Of a stretch of 5,337 bases of DNA, positions 1 through 4,387 are shown piece by piece. Position numbers and translations under genes: made by a program. How positions within the stretch are numbered: position 1 is the first letter of the stretch; every line of letters begins with the position of its first letter. Source of the stretch: Clostridia bacterium (lineage in GTDB: Bacteria; Bacillota; Clostridia; Christensenellales; DUVY01). Location: assembly GCA_026001225.1 (NCBI GenBank), contig BNZQ01000090.1, forward strand, positions 1 to 5,337, written 5' to 3'. The notes beneath the pieces were generated by a model. That model had not been told where the DNA came from. It made no database searches and saw only the letters and a program-made list of their open reading frames with translations.

Positions 1-113
1 GTTTATCCCTCGCCCGTTTCCTCAGGCGGCTTCGCGGCGGCGGCGACGTTTCGCGATCAAGGCGGTCAAGGCCGAGAAGTAACGCACCGCCGAAAAAGGA
101 GATTCACGTCACT
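1..113 (+). other. Leader upstream of the recombinase; possible 3' end of an upstream gene
   Basis: All three forward frames are open from the left edge for part of this stretch, so it probably holds the tail of a gene that began outside the window. One frame ends at TAA 80-82, with final residues AIKAVKAEK, which looks like a natural protein end. Another frame ends at TGA 115-117, overlapping the recombinase ATG. The frame of the recombinase itself is open to the edge but has no ATG, GTG or TTG before 114. A GC-rich run of GCG triplets near 35-47 would let a single-base shift join the first two frames. I cannot choose between them and recognise no product. Confidence 0.3.
96..102 (+). promoter_or_regulatory. 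Ribosome binding site of the recombinase gene
   Basis: AAGGAGA is a near-perfect Shine-Dalgarno core ending 11 bases before the ATG at 114. It fixes the recombinase start, because the same frame is open upstream but offers no other start codon. Confidence 0.7.
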
Positions 114-1058
114 ATGAACAATGCAGTTGTCTACGCGAGATTCAGTTCCCACTCGCAAAATGAGCAATCAATCGAGGGCCAAATGAAAGAATGCCGCGCT
201 TTCGCGGAACGGTACGGATACAAGATTATCGGGGAGTACATTGATCGCGCCTTGACGGGCACGACGGACAAACGCCCCGAATTTTTGCGCATGATTGAGG
301 ACAGCCGGAAGAAACAGTTTCAGTTTGTTATAGTCTATCAATTAGACCGTTTTGCCCGAAACAGGTACGATTCCGCCACGTATAAAGCGAAGTTAAAGAA
401 AAACGGCGTTCGGGTGTTGAGCGCGAAAGAGAACATCACCGACGACGCGAGCGGTGTTCTTGTAGAGGGCGTGTTGGAGAGTATGGCGGAATACTACTCC
501 CTCGAATTGAGTCAGAAAATAAAGCGCGGGATAGGCATATCCGCTTCCAAATGCAAGTTCTTCGGCGGCAGCATCGCCCTCGGCTACAAGGTAGACGAAG
601 AAAAGAATTACGTCGTGGACGAGCATACCGCGCCTCTTGTCAAGACAGTATTCGAGATGTTTGTCGGCGGCCACAATTACGCTACCAAGATTAAAAACCG
701 CCGCGACTTGATTGACACCTTAATTTACAAGGTTATTCTTTACGACGATAAGATGAAAATCCTATTCAACCTGAAAGGCGGTCAAAAAGGCGAATTGCTT
801 TTAAACCTCATTTTTCCCGATTATCCCGACGGCGACGACCACAACGGAACTTATGACGGCGGGAGCGATAAAAACGGCGGTGATGGCAATCATGGCGGTT
901 TAGGTGATGGCGCACATGAAAAGACCGGCTTAAATGAAAAAGAAACCAGCAATGCGGTTTCTCTTTCGGAGAGGTGTGCGTATACCTCTCGTGTGGTGGA
1001 GATAAGGGGATTCGAACCCCTGACCTGTACGTTGCGAACGTACCGCTCTACCAACTGA
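114..1058 (+). CDS. Large serine recombinase (resolvase/invertase family), internally deleted, probably a non-functional remnant
   Basis: Site-specific DNA recombinase of the kind that moves clostridial integrative elements. Residues 1-145 form a complete resolvase catalytic domain: YARFS carries the expected nucleophile Ser11 with Arg9, and LDRFARN supplies Asp78, Arg79 and Arg82. The long helix that follows (ESMAEYYSLELSQKIKRG) and the start of the recombinase domain (GGSIALGYKV, then VVDEHTAPLVKTVFEMF) are present. At about residue 183 the protein jumps to what is normally the far C-terminal segment (KNRRDLIDTLIYKVILYDDK). Full-length relatives are roughly 500-550 residues, so some 250 are missing in frame, including most of the DNA-binding recombinase domain, the zinc ribbon and the coiled coil. 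A Gly/Asp-rich tail (about 238-266) follows. The last 21 or so residues, including RGFEPLTCTLRTYRSTN, are merely antisense to tRNA-Ala. GC looks lower by eye than in the chromosomal genes to the right, which fits acquired DNA. Catalysis may survive, but targeted integration is unlikely. Confidence 0.8.
   Translation: MNNAVVYARFSSHSQNEQSIEGQMKECRAFAERYGYKIIGEYIDRALTGTTDKRPEFLRMIEDSRKKQFQFVIVYQLDRFARNRYDSATYKAKLKKNGVRVLSAKENITDDASGVLVEGVLESMAEYYSLELSQKIKRGIGISASKCKFFGGSIALGYKVDEEKNYVVDEHTAPLVKTVFEMFVGGHNYATKIKNRRDLIDTLIYKVILYDDKMKILFNLKGGQKGELLLNLIFPDYPDGDDHNGTYDGGSDKNGGDGNHGGLGDGAHEKTGLNEKETSNAVSLSERCAYTSRVVEIRGFEPLTCTLRTYRSTN
937..962 (-). terminator. Probable Rho-independent terminator of the tRNA-Ala transcript
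   Basis: Read on the minus strand, AGAAACC and GGTTTCT form a 7-bp stem around an 8-base loop and run straight into TTTTTC. It lies about 30 bases past the tRNA 3' end in the right orientation. The stem has only three G/C pairs, so it may be weak. On the plus strand the same hairpin is followed by CTCTTTC, so it might also stop recombinase transcripts. Confidence 0.55.
969..990. other. Stem-loop just past the tRNA 3' end
   Basis: GAGAGGT (969-975) and ACCTCTC (984-990) are perfect inverted copies. On the plus strand a G-T wobble and one further pair extend this to about 9 bp with a 4-base loop. No T-run follows on either strand, so it is not a typical terminator. It may structure the tRNA 3' trailer for processing. 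The GAGAG arm can also pair with TCTC at 960-963, so alternative folds exist. Confidence 0.4.
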
Positions 1059-1069
1059 GCCATATCCCC
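994..1069 (-). tRNA. tRNA-Ala (anticodon CGC)
   Basis: A full 76-base cloverleaf can be folded by hand. The acceptor stem GGGGATA pairs with TATCTCC, giving the G3-U70 wobble that is the alanine identity element. The D arm is GCTC/GAGC with loop AGTTGGTA, and the anticodon stem GTACG/CGTAC is perfect. The loop TTCGCAA has anticodon CGC (bases 1034-1036), reading GCG. The T arm is AGGGG/CCCCT with loop TTCGAAT. A73 is followed by an encoded CCA (994-996). A consensus promoter lies just upstream and a likely terminator downstream, so it can be a stand-alone unit, although read-through from proS on the same strand is possible. The antisense strand of its 3' part is inside the recombinase open frame. 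Confidence 0.97.
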
Positions 1070-1086
1070 AAAAATAGGATTGTGTT

Positions 1087-1115
1087 ATTATATCCTATTT
1101 CCCTACCTTTGTCAA
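1087..1115 (-). promoter_or_regulatory. Consensus sigma-A/sigma-70 promoter of tRNA-Ala
   Basis: On the minus strand, TTGACA (1110-1115) and TATAAT (1087-1092) match both consensus hexamers exactly and are separated by the ideal 17 bases. The predicted start near 1080 gives a 5' leader of about 10 bases before the tRNA. The -35 box begins 11 bases after the proS stop codon, so the promoter fills the gap between the two genes. Confidence 0.92.
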
Positions 1116-1126
1116 TAAAAAATCAA

Positions 1127-2572
1127 TCAATACGCCCGCGCGAAATAGACCGTCGTGACCGCGGGCTTGCCGCATACCGCGCAAACCTTTTTAAAGGGCT
1201 TGTGCTCAAACGGAACGTTGCGCGCCGTCGCCTGCATTTCCTGTTTCACCCTGTCCTCGCATTCGCGGCAGCCGCACCAGTTGGCAAGCGCAAAGTTTTT
1301 GCCGTCCACGGCTTTTCTCATCTCTTCCAAATTCCCGACCTTCTGAATTCGGGATTTAAAGAAAGAATCCGCCTTTTTGAACATGTCCTTTTGGATCGTT
1401 TTCAACAGCTTTTTAATCGCCGGAACCGCCGCGTCCGCCGAAATCTCGGTTTTTTCCAAGGTGTCGCGCCGCGCGACCGCCACGACGCCGCGTTCCAAAT
1501 CGCGCGGCCCGATCTCCAAACGAATCGGAACGCCCTTCATTTCCCATTCGTTGAACTTCCAGCCAGGCGACTGGTCGCGGTTGTCGATTTCGGCGCGAAC
1601 GCCCGCTTTGATCAATTTCGCGCACAATTCCGCCGCTTTTTCGGTCACGCCGGGTTTAAAGGCGGCGATCGGAATAACGATCGTCTGGATCGGGGCGACG
1701 GCGGGCGGCAGAACGATGCCGCGCCGGTCGCCGTGCACCATGACGAGCGCGCCGATCAAGCGGGTGGTTACGCCCCACGAGCTTTGCCACGCGTATTTCC
1801 GCGCGCCGTCCTTGTCCAAAAATTGAATGTCAAACGCCTTGGAGAAATGATCGGCCAAATTGTGGCTGGTGCCGGCCTGCAGGCTCTTGCCGTCCAGCAT
1901 CATGGCCTCCATGCTGTAGGTGGCGTGCGCACCCGCGAATTTTTCCTTTTCCGTCTTTTGCCCGATCAGGACGGGGATCGCCAGCACGTTATTGACGAAC
2001 TCCCGATAGACGTGCAGCATCTTAATGGTTTCTTCCTGCGCCTCCTCGAACGTGGCGTGCACCGTGTGCCCCTCCTGCCACAAAAATTCCGACGTGCGCA
2101 AGAAAGGCCGCGTGGTCTTTTCCCACCGCACGACGTTGGCCCATTGGTTGATCAGCAGCGGCAGGTCGCGCCACGACTGAATCCATTTAGAATACATCTC
2201 GCAGATGACGGTTTCGCTGGTCGGCCGTATCGCCAAATTTTCAGCCAATTTTTCCTTGCCCACGTGCGTGACAAGAGCGCATTCGGGCGCAAACCCCGCC
2301 ACGTGCTCGGCTTCCCTTTGCAAAAAGCTTTCGGGAAAGAACAGCGGGAAATACGCGTTCTTATGGCCGGTCGCCTTGATCCTATCGTCCAATTGTTTTT
2401 GGATCAGTTCCCACACGGCATACCCGTAGGGCCGTATCACCATCGTGCCTTTGACCGGCCCGTAATCGCACAGCTGCGTTTTCAGCACCACGTCGGTGTA
2501 CCATTGCGGAAAATCCGCTTCCATGTCGGCGACTTCCTTCACGAAGTCCTTTTTGTCGTTTTGAATGGCCAT
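1127..2572 (-). CDS. proS: Proline--tRNA ligase (ProS type 3, archaeal/eukaryote-like, no editing insertion)
   Basis: Cytoplasmic class II aminoacyl-tRNA synthetase that charges tRNA-Pro with proline using ATP. At 481 residues it has the length of the short type-3 form. Class II motif 1 lies at about 48-80 and ends in FPLFFP. Motif 2 is at about 155-171 (RPFLRTSEFLWQEGHTVH), and motif 3 at about 268-292, with GVTTRLIGALVMVHGD and its conserved Arg271. Only about 100 residues separate motifs 2 and 3, so the roughly 180-residue INS editing domain of the common bacterial ProRS is absent. An anticodon-binding domain follows (about 295-385). The C-terminal domain has probable zinc ligands C433, C438, C464 and C467, and the protein ends in the usual tyrosine. 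The start ATG has AAAGGAA (2581-2587) about 8 bases upstream. The gene lies 46 bases downstream of degV on the same strand, so cotranscription is possible. No terminator is seen before the tRNA promoter. Confidence 0.97.
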   Translation of the reverse strand: MAIQNDKKDFVKEVADMEADFPQWYTDVVLKTQLCDYGPVKGTMVIRPYGYAVWELIQKQLDDRIKATGHKNAYFPLFFPESFLQREAEHVAGFAPECALVTHVGKEKLAENLAIRPTSETVICEMYSKWIQSWRDLPLLINQWANVVRWEKTTRPFLRTSEFLWQEGHTVHATFEEAQEETIKMLHVYREFVNNVLAIPVLIGQKTEKEKFAGAHATYSMEAMMLDGKSLQAGTSHNLADHFSKAFDIQFLDKDGARKYAWQSSWGVTTRLIGALVMVHGDRRGIVLPPAVAPIQTIVIPIAAFKPGVTEKAAELCAKLIKAGVRAEIDNRDQSPGWKFNEWEMKGVPIRLEIGPRDLERGVVAVARRDTLEKTEISADAAVPAIKKLLKTIQKDMFKKADSFFKSRIQKVGNLEEMRKAVDGKNFALANWCGCRECEDRVKQEMQATARNVPFEHKPFKKVCAVCGKPAVTTVYFARAY

Positions 2573-2586
2573 TCTCTCGGTTCCTT

Positions 2587-2600
2587 TATATAGCTATATA
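2587..2600. other. 14-bp perfect AT palindrome between degV and proS
   Basis: TATATAGCTATATA is its own reverse complement and lies immediately upstream of the proS ribosome binding site. A TTGAAA (2609-2614, minus strand) stands 16 bases from TATATA (2587-2592), which resembles a promoter. However, transcription would then start around 2580 and cut off the AAAGGAA site. An operator, or a small cruciform or hairpin in the degV-proS message, is possible. The function is unknown. Confidence 0.4.
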
Positions 2601-2618
2601 GCGAAATTTTTCAACTCT

Positions 2619-3479
2619 TTACTTCGTCAAAAAGCAAATACCCAACGTTCCGGGGCCGCAGTGCGTGCCGATAACCGGCCCGATCGTTTGATTGACCGTC
2701 TCCGGCGGATTGCCGAACCGTTCGGCAAACATTTGATGAAACGTTTCCGCGTCTGTCGCGTCGGCATCGATCAGATAAGCGGGGCGCGACAAGTCGATAT
2801 CGGCCTCGGCCGCCCGATCGATCAAGGCTTCTATCGCATTCTGCCGCCCCTTGACCTTGGCGAAGTTCTCGATCTTGCCCTCGGCGTTCAGGCGCAGCAA
2901 GGGTTTCAGGTTCAAAATCGTGCCGATCACGGCCGCGCCGCCGCTGATCCGGCCGCCGCGTTTCAAATGGTGCAAGTCGTCCACGGTGAAATACGACCGC
3001 GTTTTCCCAATCAATTCCTTTACGCGTTCGATAAACTCGGCGTCGGACAAGCCGCCCGCCGCGAACAGCTTCGCGGCTTCGAGCACGACGATGCCCGCGC
3101 CCAGGCAGATGCTTTTCGTATCGATACAGGTCACGCTCCGTTCGGGGTATTGCTTTTTAAGCTCCCCGATCGCCCTTTCCATGGAGGCGAACGTGCCGCT
3201 CATCTGATGGGAAAAGGACAAATAAATAATGTCGTTTCCCGCTTCCAGAACCGGCTCGAAATACTCGGTGTAGTTGAACTCGTTCAACGCGCTCGTGATC
3301 GGCACGGAGCCCTTGCGGATCCGCGCGTAAAAATCCTTGAAATCCGTGTTCCGTCCCAAGTCGTAGAAATACTCCTTGTTGTCGATCGTATACGGCATCG
3401 AAATGACCTTCAAGCCGTATTTCTCGGCTGTGTCATACCACAGCTCGCAGTTGCTGTCGCAAAATAGCACGGTGCTCAT
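2619..3479 (-). CDS. DegV family protein (predicted fatty-acid-binding protein)
   Basis: DegV proteins bind a long-chain fatty acid between two domains; in Firmicutes some (FakB) present the fatty acid to the kinase FakA for phosphorylation. The 286-residue length is typical. Family landmarks are an N-terminal acidic strand (VLFCDSN, 3-10), the TS pair at 62-63, SHQMSGTFAS (90-99) with its Ser-Gly-Thr, TVDDLHHLKRGGRIS (165-179), and a C-terminal GPVIGTHCGPGTLG (267-280) with conserved His273. I start at ATG 3477-3479, which has AGGAAG at 3489-3494, 9 bases upstream. The frame stays open to a TTG at 3572, but that extension would be lysine-rich low complexity read from an inverted repeat and matches no DegV domain. 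The next gene downstream is proS, 46 bases away; upstream lies the palindromic region. Which fatty acid it binds, and whether it partners a FakA kinase, cannot be told here. Confidence 0.93.
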   Translation of the reverse strand: MSTVLFCDSNCELWYDTAEKYGLKVISMPYTIDNKEYFYDLGRNTDFKDFYARIRKGSVPITSALNEFNYTEYFEPVLEAGNDIIYLSFSHQMSGTFASMERAIGELKKQYPERSVTCIDTKSICLGAGIVVLEAAKLFAAGGLSDAEFIERVKELIGKTRSYFTVDDLHHLKRGGRISGGAAVIGTILNLKPLLRLNAEGKIENFAKVKGRQNAIEALIDRAAEADIDLSRPAYLIDADATDAETFHQMFAERFGNPPETVNQTIGPVIGTHCGPGTLGICFLTK

Positions 3480-3488
3480 TTTTGTTTT

Positions 3489-3494
3489 CTTCCT
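3489..3494 (-). promoter_or_regulatory. Ribosome binding site deciding the degV start
   Basis: AGGAAG sits 9 bases before the ATG at 3479, inside an A-rich leader. It supports the short form over the 31-residue extension that starts at a TTG. Confidence 0.65.
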
Positions 3495-3516
3495 TTTTCT
3501 TTTTTTATTGTTTTTT

Positions 3517-3626
3517 GCGGGAGAAGCCTTTTTAAACTTCGTATTCACCTTCGTCGCTTCGGTCCTGTGCAAACTTCGTTTGCCCGCGACCCTCGGCTCC
3601 TCGGTTCATAAAAAAGCTTCTCCCGC
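3517..3626. repeat. 110-bp element with 17-base terminal inverted repeats (MITE/REP-like)
   Basis: GCGGGAGAAGCCTTTTT (3517-3533) and AAAAAAGCTTCTCCCGC (3610-3626) are inverted copies with one mismatch. They enclose about 76 bases. The interior has its own hairpin, GCAAAC-TTC-GTTTGC (3569-3583), and a direct repeat AAACTTCGT (3534-3542 and 3571-3579). On the minus strand an ATG-to-TAA frame of 25 codons (3532-3609) fills the interior. Terminal repeats, small size and no transposase fit a non-autonomous dispersed repeat. An intergenic regulatory hairpin is the alternative. No second copy lies in this window. Confidence 0.5.
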
Positions 3627-3651
3627 GCGCTTTTCAAAAATTTTTATCTTT

Positions 3652-3666
3652 AAGAACTAAGTTCTT
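3652..3666. repeat. Small perfect hairpin AAGAAC-TAA-GTTCTT
   Basis: A 6-bp perfect stem with a 3-base loop. It is preceded by the palindrome AAAAATTTTT (3636-3645) and followed by the GCGCC-GTA-GGCGC hairpin (3669-3681). No T-run suits a terminator on either strand. Confidence 0.4.
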
Positions 3667-3696
3667 TGGCGCCGTAGGCGCACCGCGGCCGGGCAA

Positions 3697-3776
3697 CGGT
3701 TGGCAAGCCGCCGAAGGGAGCAAGCCGGGCCTGCATGACCGAGGCGGCGGGCTGAGCCGGCCAACCGCTTGCGGTT
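3697..3776. repeat. GC-rich nested inverted repeat with alternative folds
   Basis: The outer arms CGGTTGGC (3697-3704) and GCCAACCG (3760-3767) are perfect inverted copies. Inside them GCCGCC (3707-3712) pairs with GGCGGC (3743-3748), giving a branched fold. The right outer arm is also part of a second perfect hairpin, AACCGC-TT-GCGGTT (3763-3776), so the two folds exclude each other. This could be a structured RNA, a repeat element, or both. No known RNA family is recognised. Confidence 0.4.
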
Positions 3777-3816
3777 TGTCAAGGCGAGCACGGCGTAGCC
3801 GCGCACAGCCCGCAAA

Positions 3817-3886
3817 AGACTTGTTGCGAAATGAAACGCAGAATGATAAGCTCGGGATTTTTGTGTATGTTTTTCGCAACAAGTCT
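3817..3886. repeat. 70-bp unit with perfect 15-bp inverted repeats, 13 bases past the fabZ stop
   Basis: AGACTTGTTGCGAAA (3817-3831) and TTTCGCAACAAGTCT (3872-3886) are exact inverted copies separated by 40 bases. Both ends are flanked by AAA. In the direction of fabZ transcription the second arm runs into TTTT, so a hairpin here could help end the fabK-fabZ message. The 40-base loop and moderate stem are unlike an ordinary Rho-independent terminator, and a small palindromic mobile element inserted after fabZ fits equally well. Confidence 0.5.
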
Positions 3887-3899
3887 AAAGAGGCGAAAC

Positions 3900-4358
3900 T
3901 CAAACGCAGCCCGTATCCGGCGATGCCTGCTGCGCCAAAGCGCACATCAATTCGGCCGCCGCCGCCGACTCGCCGTTCACCCGCGCTTCCGCCCGGCATT
4001 CGGCCGTACCCATAAACACGCGGCCTTTTTCAATCCGCAATTCTATGCGCTCCCCGGGACGGACGATCCGTTTAAATTTGGCGTTGTTGACCTTCAGCAG
4101 ATAAACGCCCTTCCCCGCGTTTTCGGGCTTTGACAGTAAAAAGTACGCCCCCGCCTGCGCGAGAGCTTCGAGCATCAGCACGCCCGGCACGACCGGATTG
4201 CCCGGAAAGTGTCCGGCAAAAACCGGGTTGTCCGGCCGGAACGTATAGACCGCCTCCAACGTTTCCGTATTCGCGGACACGATCTCGTCCACGAACAAAA
4301 ACGGATCGCGTTGGGGAATGACTTTCAGAATGCCCTCTCTCAAAACAGGAAAATCCAT
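3900..4358 (-). CDS. fabZ: 3-hydroxyacyl-[acyl-carrier-protein] dehydratase FabZ
   Basis: Cytoplasmic hot-dog-fold enzyme that removes water from (3R)-3-hydroxyacyl-ACP to give trans-2-enoyl-ACP, the third step of each fatty-acid elongation cycle. The 152-residue length is typical. The N-terminus ILKVIPQRDPFLFVDEI is the standard FabZ opening. The signature around GHFPGNPVVPGVLMLEALAQ carries catalytic His50 and Glu64, and a KFKRIVRPG loop follows. I start at ATG 4356-4358. GGAGA (4363-4367) is close at 4 bases and AAGGTG (4369-4374) lies 10 bases away. The same frame is open upstream for 40 residues, but that part overlaps the end of fabK and does not resemble FabZ. It lies 29 bases after fabK on the same strand, and its product is the substrate of FabK. 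FabA is unlikely, since FabA normally has Asp in place of the catalytic Glu and belongs mainly to proteobacteria. Confidence 0.95.
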   Translation of the reverse strand: MDFPVLREGILKVIPQRDPFLFVDEIVSANTETLEAVYTFRPDNPVFAGHFPGNPVVPGVLMLEALAQAGAYFLLSKPENAGKGVYLLKVNNAKFKRIVRPGERIELRIEKGRVFMGTAECRAEARVNGESAAAAELMCALAQQASPDTGCV

Positions 4359-4362
4359 TTTA

Positions 4363-4374
4363 TCTCCGCACCTT
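4363..4374 (-). promoter_or_regulatory. Ribosome binding region deciding the fabZ start
   Basis: Minus-strand AAGGTG followed closely by GGAGA lies in the 29-base gap after the fabK stop. Either can serve the ATG at 4358. This supports the 152-residue form over a 192-residue reading that overlaps fabK. Confidence 0.6.
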
Positions 4375-4387
4375 TGCTCTCGGCTTT

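Larger units (their letters stand above)
3480..3899. other. 420-base non-coding, palindrome-dense region between fabZ and degV
   Basis: No reading frame here has a convincing start, ribosome site or recognisable product. The region instead holds a chain of inverted repeats. There is a unit at 3517-3626 with 17-base ends and small hairpins at 3652-3666 and 3669-3681 (GCGCC-GTA-GGCGC). A branched GC-rich structure lies at 3697-3776, a CGGC-GTA-GCCG hairpin at 3791-3801, and a 15-bp inverted repeat at 3817-3886. Base composition swings from A/T runs (3480-3516, 3631-3650) to strongly GC-rich (3667-3815). I found no clear promoter for degV. Likely contents are the fabZ transcript end plus dispersed repeat elements; a structured RNA is the alternative. 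Confidence 0.6.

Noticed and set aside
974..2593. 539-codon open frame on the plus strand opposite proS
   Set aside because: Arg/His/Phe-rich translation with no domain. It is the mirror of the well-supported proS codons and begins inside the tRNA.
2587..2614. proS promoter TTGAAA-16-TATATA
   Set aside because: The predicted start would fall at about 2580, downstream of the AAAGGAA ribosome site, leaving no usable leader.
2573..2618. T-box leader for proS
   Set aside because: The gap is only 46 bases, too short for a T-box, and has no T-box-like sequence.
2565..3467. 300-codon plus-strand frame opposite degV
   Set aside because: Arg-rich and family-less. It is explained by codon periodicity of degV on the other strand.
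3480..3899. CRISPR array or tandem repeats
   Set aside because: The repeats are inverted and differ from each other; there are no regularly spaced identical direct repeats.
3634..3999. 121-codon minus-strand frame overlapping the end of fabZ and the palindromic region
   Set aside because: No ribosome site. Its N-terminus is out-of-frame fabZ and the rest is translated hairpins (Pro/Arg-rich).
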